From the NCBI GenBank assembly GCA_946902985.2, contig OX336388.2:368391387-368455386 (forward strand): a stretch of 64,000 bases of DNA. The letters are read 5' to 3'. Position 1 is the stretch's first letter, and every line of letters begins with the position of its first letter. Shown piece by piece: positions 30,846 to 41,932 of this stretch. The stretch is from Meconema thalassinum (lineage: Eukaryota > Arthropoda > Insecta > Orthoptera > Tettigoniidae). A program made the position numbers and the translations under genes. A model generated the notes under the pieces. It was not told the DNA's origin, did not search any database, and worked only from the letters and a program-made list of their open reading frames with translations.

Positions 30846-31985
30846 GTACTAAGTTTTAGGCTGATTTTGGAAGGTAGAATAAGAAAAGATAAGAGAACGT
30901 TCATGGCATTTGTAGACTTAGAAATGGCCTTTGATAACGTTGATTGGACTAAATTGTTTGACATTTTGAAAATGACCGGAATAAAGTACAGAGATAGGAG
31001 GGTGATCTACAATCTGTACAGAAACCAGACAGCAGTCATTCGAGCAGAAGGACATGAGAGAGAAGCTGGTATTCAGACTGGTGTGAGACAAGGCTGCAAC
31101 TTATCACCCATACTTTTCAATCTTTACATTGAACAAGCAATGAAGGAAATTAGAGAGAAATTTAAGGTGGGAGTGAAGATTCAAGGAGAAATAATTCCAA
31201 CTCTGAGATTTGCTGATGGCATCGTCATCTTGGCCGACACGCCTGAGGATTTGAATGAGTTTTTGAATGGTATGGGCTCCGTCTTGAGGAAAGAATTCAT
31301 GATGAAAATTAATAAATGTAAAACAAAAATATTGGAATGCGGCCGCAATAAATCAGAAACCTCTATGGAAATAAAATTTGTAGGGGAGAAACTAAAGGAA
31401 GTAGGAGCCTTCTGTTACTTAGGAAGCAGAATAACCAGTGATGAACGAAGCAAAGAGGATATAAAAAGTAGTTTGGCTCAGGCAAAGAAAGCATTTCTAC
31501 AGAAAAGGAAAATGTTGACATCGAATATAGATTTAGGTATTAGGAAGACATTTTTGAAAACCTTTGTCTGGAGCGTCGCACTCTATGGAAGTGAAACTTG
31601 GACTATTGGTGCAGCAGAAAATAGGAAAATTGAAGCGTTTGAAATGTGGTGTTATAGGAGAATGATGAAGATCAGATGGGTAGATAGGGTAGACAAGTGG
31701 GAGACTAGTGGGAGAGAAGATATGTTTCTGGCGACTGCTAATGAAGAGAACAGATAGGTTGGTAAGACACATACTAAGACACCCAGGAATAGCAAGCTTA
31801 GTTATGGAAGAAAGGGTCGAGGACAAGAACTGTAGGGGTGGACCTAGGTTATAATATGTTAAGCAGATTGCCTCGGACGTAGGATGTGGTAGCTATGTAG
31901 AGATGAAACGATTAGCTCAGAACAGGGAGGCATAGTGAGCTGCATCAAACCAGTCAAAAGACTGAAGACTAAAACAACAACAACA
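30846..31985 (+). pseudogene. LINE RT, 5'-truncated, catalytic Asp mutated
   Basis: A 296-codon frame (30867-31757) starts inside the RT: KRTFMAFVDLEMAFDNVDW, then QTGVRQGCNLSPILFNLYIE and RFADGIVILAD at residues 114-124. The active-site box is normally FADD; here the second Asp is Gly (residue 118), so it cannot be catalytic. After KIRWVDRV the frame shifts, and the tail (LVRHILRHPGIASLV-like, then RLKQQQ) runs on to the 3' end with a ctgaagactaaaacaacaac terminus. It is related to 19630-20775 and 43484-44120. The clade (RTE- or CR1-like) is unresolved. Confidence 0.82.
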
Positions 31986-32207
31986 AGAACAACATTTTTT
32001 AGTACAGTTGACTATTTGATACATTTTTCATATTCATTGCCTTTAATTGAGTTCAAATATATGCTTAAATACTTTCATAAATACTTTTGTAAGGACGTAC
32101 ATTTTGATTAGACTTGTATATTCAAAATTGTATACTTAGAATTAAGTTTCATTTACTATATTGTTTTTTGTAAAAAAAATACCCTATTTAGTGTAAGCTA
32201 TAAGTAT

Positions 32208-32887
32208 TGTTACGTGCCACCCCCCTAGTGGCAGTTTTGTTAACTGGATTACGGTGGGTTGAAGCACAACACAGATTGTTTCTTTAAAGAAATAATTAAC
32301 TTTATTGCGGCCAGAAAATTACACTACTCATCAGCAAATACAAGCAATTGGAACCTTACTGCAGTTTCCTCAAGTCTCTTCCTTGAGCGCTCTTGGCCCT
32401 TTCACTTGTCAACAGACCACAGAAGTTAATCCGTCCTAATGAGTACGGTGGCCTTGACAGAGACTACCTGCTCCTCTCCCTTATGTACACCGACTACAGT
32501 TATTTACGATCACTTGCTGCAGGATGTTCACATGCTGGGAGAAACAATGTCACTGGATTTCGCAACTCGCACGGCACTTCGTCACCACACTTCTGTCGCT
32601 CGGGAAAACACGCACTAGCTCAAAAACACACACCCACTGAAAAGCTCCGTCCCCTCACTTTGAGGCCGCTTATATAGCAGACTGGTGACTGAATTCTAGA
32701 ATCGTCCAGGACACACGGCTTCTAGAGATTTCCTTCACTGGCTGGGTCATGAATATTCTGGACCATTCCTTTGTCCTAGTAGCCCTGTTGCATAATGCGC
32801 ACGCAATACACGAGGCAGGGCACAGCCCAGCCCTGGGGCAGTTGTGACTCATGCGGCGAGCGATGACACAAACTCACAGCCGTAACA
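32208..32887 (-). repeat. 3' LTR of Gypsy copy 2
   Basis: Ends are TG...CA with TATATAA (minus strand, near 32669-32678) and AATAAA in the R/U5 part. The polypurine tract lies immediately after it (32888-32900). Confidence 0.93.
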
Positions 32888-32937
32888 CCACCCCCTTCCT
32901 AAAAAGGCTAATCGTCCCGATCAATCATTGGTCCGTC

Positions 32938-33271
32938 ACCGGGTGAGTTAGCCGTGGTGGTTACGGCATGACTAATGGCAGTCGCTCACATCCGGGAGGC
33001 GAGGAGGTTCGAATCCCCCCGCCGGCAACCTTGAAGATGGTTTTCTGTGGTTTCCCATCTTCCTTCCAGGCAAATGCCGGGGTTGGTCCCTCACTATAGG
33101 CCACAGCCGCTACCTTCCAACTCCTCGCCCTTCCCTTCCAACTTTCCTCCCCAACGGTACTTGTAGCTCACCCAATGGGTGTCCGTCTCGAAGCAGCTAC
33201 AAAACTGGCGAGCCGAACATGTCCTCGGACACTCCCGGCACTAAAAGCCATACGCTAAAAAAAAAAAAAAA
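32938..33271 (+). mobile_element. SINE-A with 11-bp target duplication
   Basis: The tRNA-like head has A box gttagccgtggtggttacgg (32947-32966) and B box aggttcgaatccc (33006-33018). The central core is shared with SINE-2, the tail contains cggtacttgtagctcaccca and the element ends in poly(A)15. The direct repeat attggtccgtc flanks it at 32927-32937 and 33272-33282. Gypsy copy 1 has the uninterrupted sequence near 3030-3040, which serves as an empty-site control. A second copy is at 45540. Confidence 0.95.
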
Positions 33272-36200
33272 ATTGGTCCGTCTGTGCCCCTCCGTAGGCT
33301 GCCAGGCGATCTCGATTCACGATCTTTATCTTCACCCTCGGGCTCCGCTGGATCCTGTAGACGACATCGTTGATCAGTTTCACGACTCGGTACGGGCCCT
33401 CCCAGGACTTCTGCAGTTTGGGTGACAGGCCTTTCTTCCGTAATGGGTTGAAGAGCCAGACCAGGTCGTCCTCGTGGAATCCGCCGGCATCCGTCTGCTG
33501 GTCGTATCGGGTCTTCATTCGGTCGGTCTCGATCCGCAGTTTCCTCCTCGCGAACGCGTGCACGTCCTCCAGTTGGTCGACCAGTTTGACAATACTGGCT
33601 TACCGGGATCGGATCATTCCCAGGTCGGCCGAAGGCAAGATCGACAGGTAGACGGAGCTCCCTCCCAAACATGGCCCGGGCTGGTGTGCACCCGGTGGCT
33701 TCATGCACGGCGGCGCGGTAGGCCAGGAGAAATAGTGGAAGATGTTTGTCCCAATCCCTCTGGTGCTCCCTGACGACTATTCGGAAATGGTTCTCGATGG
33801 TGCGATTGAGTCGCTCTACCATCCCGTCGGACTGAGGGTGTAGTGGCGTTGTCCTTGTCTTCCGGATTCGCAGCAGCTGGCATAGGTTCTGGAACACCTG
33901 CGACTCGAAGTTCCTCCCTTGGTCGGAGTGCAGCTCCAGGGGTACTCCGTACCGGCTGACGAATTCCTTCACCAGGGTCTCTGCAATCGTCGCGGCTTCT
34001 TGGTTAGGGAGCGCATACGCCTCCGGCCATTTGGTAAAGTAGTCGCTGACGACTAATATGTAGCGGTTCCCTGCCTCGCTTAACGGGAATGGCCCAGCAA
34101 CATCGATGGCCACTCTCTCCATGGGGCCGCCCACGTTGTAGGTCTTCAGTGGACCCCGTCGTCTTCGTCCTGGGCCCTTGCTGACTATGCAATCGTGGCA
34201 CCTCGCGCAGTAGTTCTCCACGTCTGTTCGGCATCCGATCCAGTAGAACCGCTCTCTCAGCTTCTCCAGGGTCTTCTTTATCCCTAGGTGTCCACCAGAT
34301 CTTCCTCCATGAACTTCCTTCAGGACTTCCTCCGTCATAGCCTTTGGAACGACGACTTGTTCCCGAGATGTCTTCCCGTCGGTGCTCTCCCAGGTACGGC
34401 AGATGAGGCCATCCCTTACAATCAGCGAGTCCCACTGTGCCCAGTAGGACTTAAACTTTGGGCTGCAGTCACTCACAATGTTCCACCCGGGTCTGGGGAC
34501 ACAGGCCCTCTTCCATTCGGCTATCAGTCCCAGGTCATCATCTTCTGCTTGTGCCCGCGTGAAAGATTCGCGGCTCCAGTTCCCTTGAAGTTCCACAGTA
34601 GTCCGTCGGCACAGTATCCCGGTGTTCTCCTCCCTTCGGGCACAGAAGGTGCAGTCTTCGGGGCACGGTCTTCGTGACAGGGCTTCGGCGTTAGAATGCA
34701 GTTGGCCTTTCCTGTGCTGAATCTCAAAGTTGTACTGTTGAAGCCTCTCTAACCACCGCGCGAGTTGACCCTCGGGCTGCTTGAAGTTCAGGAGCCACCG
34801 CAGGGATGCATGGTCGGTCCTGATGAGAAATTCTTGCTCGTACAGGTATTTGTGGAAGTGTTCAATGGTCTTCACGATGGCAAGCAGCTCCTTTTTGGTG
34901 ACGCAGTAGTTCCTTTCTGGCTTTGACAATGCCTTGCTGAAGTAGGCCACTACTCTCTCCTCGCCGTCCACTATTTGCGACAGGATTCCCCCTATGCCAA
35001 AGTCGCTGGCATCGGTATCGACGATGAACCTTGTTCCAGGTCTGGGGTAGGCCAGAATAGGCGCGGTGCACTGAACCTGTTTGAGTTGTTCGAAGGCACT
35101 GTGACATTCTGCTGTCCACGTGAAGAGTTGGTCCTTCTCAGTCAGTCGATGTAAAGGTTTGGCGATGTCGGCGAATCCTCTCACAAAGAGACGGTAATAA
35201 GTGCAGAGTCCCAGGAAGCTTCGTAGTTGGGACTTGTCCTTCGGAACTGGCCACTCCCTCACAGCTGCGGTCTTCTCTGGGTCGGTGCGCACCCCTTCCT
35301 CGGAGACGATATGCCCAAGGTACTGGACCCGCTTCTGGAAGAGCTGACACTTCTTGGGGCTCAACTTCAGCTGGGCAGCCCGTAGCTTCAACAAGATCTC
35401 CGTCAGGTTGCTGTAGTGCTCCTCGAAGCTTCTCCCCAGAACGATGACGTCGTCTAGGTAGACCAGGCAGGTATTCCAGTGTAGTCCCCTCAGAATGGAC
35501 TCCATTAGCCTTTCGAACGTCGCTGGGGCGTTGCACAGACCGAGGGGCATGACGGTGAACTGCCAGAGTCCGCTGCCCACAGAGAACGCAGTTTTCTCGC
35601 GGTCCTTAGGGTGGACCTCCACCTGCCCGTAGCCACTCTTCAAATCCAAGGTGGAGAACCATCTCGACCCTGATATGGTGTCCAGGGTGTCGTCGATCCG
35701 GGGTTGAGGGTAGCTGTCCTTCTTCGTGACGTCATTCACCCCCCTGTAGTCCACGCAGAACCTGGTGGAACCGTCCTTCTTCTTCACAAGCACGACCGGA
35801 GAACTCCAAGGACTATGTGATGGCTCGATCACCCCTTGCTCCTTCATCTCTTCTACCATCCGGTCGACTTCGGCTTGCTTGGCGAGAGGGACACGCCGGA
35901 ATGGGGCCCTAATCGGTATGCTGTCCCCAAAGCCGATTCTGTGCTGGACCAAGCTTGTCCTGCCGAAGTCTTTGCTCCCCACTGAGAAGACATCCTGGAA
36001 TTCCTGTAGCAGTTCGCGAAGTTGGCGTGATTGTTCCTCGTCTAAATGGTCCTGGGATCCTTGGTACAGCTTCTGTAGTTCTTCTGGCAGGGCGCGTCTT
36101 CTTCGGTTGTCCGTCTGCAGTTGTCAGTCCGTCGTGTCTGTGATGCGGGCAATCCAGGTAACGGGCTCGCAGACTCCTAGGTTGGTGTCCCGGTGAACCG

Positions 36201-36848
36201 TAATATCGTAGTCGTTTAGGTTGGACAGGCGGACGTACAGCCGAGACGTCGTGTTGATGAGAGTCTTGGCAACTAGCAATCCTTTTGTCTGGATGTCCTC
36301 ATATTTTGGCTCGATGACAGCCTCACTCCCTCAGCTGTTCCGTCGACAATTATGGCAGCGCTGACTTCCGTCCTGGCGGGAACGATGACGTCCTCTCTCA
36401 GCCGTACTCGTCGTGCGGCGACGGTCTCGTGTGCTGGTTGCAAAGCTAGTTCCTCCCTTCCGAAGTGCAGAGTGTTGGTACTCAGATCCAAGATGATGTT
36501 GTTCTGGTCCAGGAAGTCCAGTCCGATGATCACTTCATTTGATACGTCAGCCACAAGCACTGGATGCTTTACCGCCCGTCGACCAATGACGAACTCCGGT
36601 GATGCTTTGCCATGTACCGGTGCGGTCTCTCCGGTCACGGTTATTAGCTGGAGGTTCCTTTGTGTGGGTTGTACTATCCACTTCGGGATCACGGTGGGGC
36701 TGACGATGGTCCTCGATGCTCCCGTGTCAATTAGCATGGGCCAGCTCACTCCGTTGATGACTCCGTCGACCATCAGGCTGCTATTGTCCCTCCGTAACTT
36801 CGTCACACGGACTTGGACTGCCGGGGCTTGACGACGGTCACAAACCAA
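33255..36848 (-). pseudogene. pol: Gypsy Pol, broken (copy 2)
   Basis: Colinear with the 1193-residue Pol of copy 1. The protease region (36273-36848) keeps DTGAS. A one-base deletion near 36322 shifts the frame, an in-frame TGA is read at 36125-36127, then 33570-35982 is open through RT (YLDD), RNase H (with RTDHASL intact) and integrase (D, D, E kept; HSDQGRNF). A two-base deletion near 33585 shifts the GPY/F end, so that the long frame wrongly runs into the SINE-A poly(A). The real C-terminus persists in the other frame at 33255-33563. The product is not functional. Confidence 0.9.
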
Positions 36849-36868
36849 CCTTTGCCCCCCAAGGCTGG

Positions 36869-38404
36869 CTAATACTCGTTTCCCTGGGCTGCGCGGTTTT
36901 CAGACGACTGACTTCCCGTCTGATACCCTCGGCGGCGGCGATCACCGCAGTCCTTGCTCAGGTGGCCTTTCTTACCGCAGGTCCAGCAGGTCGGTAGTCC
37001 TCTTCCGGCCCACCTCTCCGGTTGTCTTCCGGCTGTGTCGTTGCTGGTAGTGCCGCGACTATCGAAGAAACGGCTTAGCGCCTCCATCAATTCGTTGGCC
37101 AGGGCCTTGGTCTCGTTGGTTTTTTCTGGTTCGTCGACGTCCACTTGACGCACCCCCGCGTGCATTCTGGATGCCTGTTTTGCCGTCTTGAACTCAAGTG
37201 CGTGGCTCAGCGCATCTGCCAGGGTCTTATTGCGCGCGAGTCGCAGCGCCTGTTGAGTGTCCGAGTCCCGTAGCCCGTCGGTGAAAGTCTGCGTCGCAAT
37301 CTGTTCCATAAAGTCGGCTGGCGCTGTTGGATAGGCGAGCCTTACGAGGCGTGCGATGTCCATCTCGAACTCCTGCAGGGTTTCCGCGTTCTTCTGTACC
37401 CGGGTCCGGAGCTGCATCTGGTAGGCCTGCTGAAGATGGCTATCTCCATATCGGGACTCCATATGGGCGATCAGTGAAGCGTAGTCCTGGGATCCAGTCG
37501 GGATGGCCTGAAGGACGTTAAGGGCGTCACCTCTCAGCGCTACAATGAGAGCTGTAGCCTTTTCTGTGTTGTTCCAGTTATTTATGGAACAGGCCGCCTC
37601 GAACTGACGTAAGTAGGTGCTCCACAGGACCTTTCCGTCGAAGGTTGGGGGCGTCACTCTGCTCTGTCCCGTTCCTGATGTCCCCGGTGTACCTGTGGGC
37701 GGACGTCGGTGCAGCTCGGCAACTTCCTCTTGAAGAGCGTTGAATTTCTCTTCCACCCGCGTGATTGGGCGTTGGCGCAGTTCGGCAACTTTCTCTTGCA
37801 GGGCTTTGACTCTCTCATCCACCCCGGTCGGCGGGCGTCGGCGCAGCTCGGCGACTTCCTCTTGTAGGGCTTTGAATCTATCTTCCATCCCTGTCAGCGG
37901 GTGTCGGCGCAGCTCAGCAAATTCCTTTTGTAGAGCGTTGAATCTCTCTTCCACCCCCGTCAGCAGGCGTCGGCGTAGCTCGGTAACTTCTTCTTTTAAG
38001 GCGTCGAACTTCTTTTCCACTGACGTGACTTCCTCACGCAGACCCAGTTCTAATTTCTTCAGGCCCTGTGCTAACTTATTCTGCCCGTCTTCCATCTTCT
38101 TCTGGCCGTCCTCTATTTTCTTGGTTAAATTCTTCTGGCCATCTTCTAATTTAGCAGTTAGGTCCTCGGCCAACTTCTTCTGGCCGCCCTCCATCTTCTT
38201 CTGGCCGTCCTCCATCTTCTTCAGGTCCTCCGCTAACTTATTTTGACCGTCTTCCATCTTCTTCAGGCCGTCTTCTAATTTGGCAGTTAGGTCCTTGGTT
38301 AAATTCTTCTGGCCGTCCTCCATCTTGGTTTCCATGCCAATTAACTTTTCTAACAATGCTGCCAATTGCGCCTCCATTTTAGTTGTTTGTCTTGTAAAGG
38401 GCAT
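36869..38404 (-). CDS. gag: Gypsy Gag (copy 2), open
   Basis: An open frame of 511 codons from MPFTRQTTK (38404); a longer reading from 38500 would start in the primer-binding region and is less likely. Order: a Lys/Glu/Gln coiled coil built of MEDGQKKLAEDL-like repeats; five 22-residue units of the form VEERFNALQKEFAELRRHP (copy 1 has two); a capsid-like domain; and the zinc knuckle CWTCGKKGHLSKDC near the C-terminus. It stops at 36869, just upstream of the protease Met at 36848. Pol lies in the -1 frame relative to Gag, compatible with -1 frameshifting, but no slippery site was verified. Confidence 0.88.
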   Translation of the reverse strand: MPFTRQTTKMEAQLAALLEKLIGMETKMEDGQKNLTKDLTAKLEDGLKKMEDGQNKLAEDLKKMEDGQKKMEGGQKKLAEDLTAKLEDGQKNLTKKIEDGQKKMEDGQNKLAQGLKKLELGLREEVTSVEKKFDALKEEVTELRRRLLTGVEERFNALQKEFAELRRHPLTGMEDRFKALQEEVAELRRRPPTGVDERVKALQEKVAELRQRPITRVEEKFNALQEEVAELHRRPPTGTPGTSGTGQSRVTPPTFDGKVLWSTYLRQFEAACSINNWNNTEKATALIVALRGDALNVLQAIPTGSQDYASLIAHMESRYGDSHLQQAYQMQLRTRVQKNAETLQEFEMDIARLVRLAYPTAPADFMEQIATQTFTDGLRDSDTQQALRLARNKTLADALSHALEFKTAKQASRMHAGVRQVDVDEPEKTNETKALANELMEALSRFFDSRGTTSNDTAGRQPERWAGRGLPTCWTCGKKGHLSKDCGDRRRRGYQTGSQSSENRAAQGNEY

Positions 38405-38504
38405 GCACTCACAAGGAAAATTAGAGAAAATGACCTGCTTGGGTTTTGAAACCAGGTCCGTCAGGTGTTGTGCTTGAGTTCGTAATCCGGCTTCTGACAC
38501 CAGT

Positions 38505-39188
38505 TGTTACGTGCCACCCCCCTAGTGGCACTTTTGTTAACTGGATTACGGTGGGTTGAAGCACAACACAGATTGTTTCTTTAAAGAAATAATTAACTTT
38601 ATTCCGGCCAGAAAATTACACTACTCATCAGCAAATACAAGCAATTGGAACCTTACTCCAGTTTCCTCTAGTCTCTTCCTTGAGCGCTCTTGGCCCTTTC
38701 ACTTGTCAACAGACCACAGAAGTTAATCCGTCCTAATGAGTACGGTGGCCTTGACAGAGACTGCCTGATCCTCTCACTTATGTACACCGACTACAGTTAT
38801 TTACGATCACTTGCTGCAGGCTGTTCACAAGCTGGGAGAAACAATGTCACTGGATTTCGTAACACGCACGGCTCTTCGTCACCACACTTCTGTCGCTCGG
38901 GAAAACACGCACTAGCTCAGAAACACACACCCAATGAAAAGCTCCGTCCCCTCACTTTGAGGCCGCTTATATAGCAGGCTGGTGACTCAATGAATTCTAG
39001 AATCGTCCAGGACACACGGCTTCTAGAGATTTCCTTCACTGGCTGGGTCACGAATATTCTGGACCATCCCTTTGTCCTAGTAGCCCTGTTGCATAAGGCG
39101 CACGCAATACACGAGGCAGGGCACAGCCCAGCCCTGGGGCAGTTGTGACTCATGCGGCGAGCGATGACACAAACTCACAGCCGTAACA
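38505..39188 (-). repeat. 5' LTR of Gypsy copy 2 (promoter)
   Basis: Partner of 32208-32887; it has four extra bases (caat) near 38989. TATATAA on the minus strand near 38967-38976 is the likely promoter. The primer-binding site TGGTGTCAGAAGCCGG lies 2 nt downstream at 38487-38502. Confidence 0.93.
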
Positions 39189-39192
39189 GTAT

Positions 39193-40684
39193 GTTATACT
39201 TATGTAGCAATGCGACCTATGCTGATGAAGACACCAATGGAGGGTTAAATACATGTTGCATCATAAACATTAACAGGTGTTTCTCAGTAAATTCAATTGA
39301 CATGAAAGTTAATACGTCTTAATCACATTATCATGGGCGCCCGCAGAGGGGAGCAAGGAGGCGCCGTGGCTCCCCTCTGAAATCCTGGGAATATTTCGAT
39401 TGGTCATAGTCACACCAGTTCATTTAGTAAATTGAAGTTACTGGCCCTGATAGTTAACTGATTTATATGTGGGGATAGTTCCACAGTTTTATTTATCTTA
39501 GTAGTTAGGGGATATTTGAAAATATGTCTAATTAATCAGAAAATCGGCTAACTGGGCTAACATTACCATTTTAATGAACTGAATGTGGTTCTTTTTTTTT
39601 TGATACATGGTGATACAACTACCTTTTACCTGGTTTTAAGAAAGGAGCATTATGACGATAATTCACAAAGAAAAGCGAACTTCTATGGACAGGAACTCTG
39701 AACTATAAAAAACTATTCCTCCCATTCATGTCATAAAGATAATATACCCAACGGTTTCAGAACGGTCAAATAATGAATATCTCGAAGCAAGTAAGAAATG
39801 AAACGGAAACTGATGGGGTGGGGGGAACGTCTCATCATCACCTAGTAACAGGTAGGTAATGAAATAAAAAATAAAAAATATTACTTGCCCCCACCCCCTG
39901 GAGAAAATCCTGCGCGCGCACATGCACTTTATCCATCATGGTTAATGATTTAGCTTCCAATGTTTTACTGTCCCGAAATTGCAGTGTTATTTCCGACAGT
40001 ATGGGGTTTTTGCTCTAGTAATGTTATTCCCATAATTAATTGTCCCAAGTGCGTAAATGGAACGTAAAAAGCAAAATTTATATGATATGCCATCGAGGTA
40101 CAAATGTTAGTGGTGTTGTGATTGGAAATAAACCGAGCCATTGAAAGTAACACTAAAACTGGGATTACCAATTTGAAGAATGCGCTATAGCGGGCACTGC
40201 AGTCACACATCCCATCAGCATGCCGATCGTGATTCGCTCACCAGAACGATAATGTCTCCACGAGTGACACATCGACATCAACATGCCGCCTTCGTGCCAA
40301 TTTCATAGCTGACTGACTCTGGGGATGTGGAGCGCATACCGACAACCACCCACACTTTTTCTTGTCCATTAGCTCACACGGCAGAAAGTGAAGCTTATTT
40401 CTTACAACTCTTAAACGTTTAGATGAGATCATTCAAGGCAGAAAGCAAGAAGAGAAGAGCATGTTTAACTTTCAGAGTGTTATTGACGAAGCGGTTCGTC
40501 AATACGCGCGTGCCTTTTAATTACCACATTCCAGCTGTTTGAGGCGATGTTATTTGAAAGTAGACTTATCTGATCTATTGTGATAGTTCATAGAACCATT
40601 TACTTTACATTTTAAAGCTCTTTGGTGATAAGATTTACGTTATTCGTTTCATCAAAGAGAAGGCAATGTTTGAGCTACGTTTGA
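39193..40684. other. Longest stretch without a recognised element
   Basis: About 1.5 kb of AT-rich sequence with short frames only. I see no family resemblance, no tandem structure and no partner in the window. It is the best candidate here for single-copy host DNA, but nothing positive supports a gene. Confidence 0.4.
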
Positions 40685-41612
40685 TATCTCAGGCAAAGCA
40701 CTATTGTACAATGATACTCCTACATATTTGGGAATGACTGTAGATAGAACCCTAACATACTGAGCCCACTTACGTAAATCTGCGGCGAAACTGAAGAGCC
40801 GCAATAACCTTCTTCAGCGCCTAGCTGGAATATCATGGAGGGCTGATGCCAACACATTACGTATGACTGCATTGGCACTTGTCTATTCTCTTCGGTATGG
40901 ATTAACATCCACCACACTCATCTGGTGGATGTTCAGCTCCGTCACAGTATGCGTATACTTACTGGAACATTGCTTTCCACTCCAGTTCGGTGGCTCGCAG
41001 TGCTGAGCAACATACCACCTCCTCACACCAGAAGACAAAAACATCTTGTTCATCTGTGGTCAAGAATGCTCAAGAACACAACACTCTCAATTCATGAGGA
41101 TGTGAGTCAACTAGGATCATCCAGGCTGAAGTCCCGCTAACCTGCATGTAAAACTGCCTTGGAACTGATAACCAAGCAATTCAATCTTAAAGACACCTGC
41201 CGGAATGAGTGGACTTCTTCCCCACCACATGGCATTATAAAAATCGCAATTCCAACTGTGAAACTAAATGATTTCACTTTCCCAAGGAATGTTTGGTGTA
41301 GACTTAACCGCATCAGGTGTGGCTTGGGAAGAACCGCTTCGGTTCTTTATAAATGGGGTTGGAGAGATTCTCCACACTGTGATTGTGCTGACATCCCACG
41401 ATCAATGAAACACATAGTGGGGGATTGTCCTCTCCGCGCCTTCCCTGGTAGTTTGGAGGACCTGCACTCAGCTACTCCAGAGGCGATGATTTGGCTCAAC
41501 GGATTAGATGTAAAAGTGTAACTTTCAGTGTGAGCATACTGTGTCTATTGTTGTTAGTACTGTATTCTGTATTTTTTTCCTGTGTTGTGTAGCATCATAC
41601 GCCAAATAAATA
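40685..41612 (+). pseudogene. LINE RT C-terminal half, frameshifted
   Basis: Readable segments in changing frames: TPTYLGMTVDRTLTY, HLRKSAAKLKSRNNLLQRLA and ISWRADANTLRMTALALVYS (40710-40900), then MDVQLRHSMRILTGTLLSTP (40925), and from 41159 NVWCRLNRIRCGLGRTASVL, YKWGWRDSPHCDCAD, KHIVGDCPLRAF and EAMIWLNGLDVKV to the stop at 41519. The CDC...H...C arrangement is the zinc-like end of these proteins. A short 3' UTR ends in aaataaataaa. It lacks the RT active site. Confidence 0.78.
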
Positions 41613-41932
41613 AATTGGCTAAAAATAGACCGAGTACAGGATCTTTCACTCAAAGTGAGCCTGGCCGTGCGGCGCGTGGAGTGTCGGACGAGCACACGGC
41701 AACTCACTGAGCTTGGGGTCGAGAGAGCGCCCGTACGAATCGCATGTAAATAATAAGCACACATAATAACACATAATCAAAGTTACATGTCACAGAAGAT
41801 GTTGAAAATGTCCTCCTCCTGCATCTACACATTTCTGGCAACTTCAAAGGAAATTTTAATTCACACGCATTAGTTCATCTACCGAGATAGCCTCAATTTC
41901 TCTCTTGATATTTAGTTTGAGTTCATCTAGAG

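Larger units (their letters stand above)
32208..39188 (-). mobile_element. Ty3/Gypsy LTR retrotransposon, copy 2
   Basis: Same family and strand as 2319-8684. LTRs 32208-32887 and 38505-39188 are flanked by the 4-bp duplication GTAT (32204-32207 and 39189-39192). By eye the LTRs differ at nearly 20 sites plus a 4-bp indel, so this insertion is somewhat older than copy 1. Gag is open; pol is broken in three places; a SINE-A sits between the 3' LTR and pol. The primer-binding site (38487-38502) matches that of copy 1. Confidence 0.95.

Noticed and set aside
36848..36870. A defined -1 slippery site between Gag and Pol
   Set aside because: The frames fit a -1 shift, but I could not identify a heptamer with confidence, so none is annotated.
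39193..40684. A possible host gene in the longest element-free stretch
   Set aside because: Only short frames, with no splice-consistent series of conserved exons visible.
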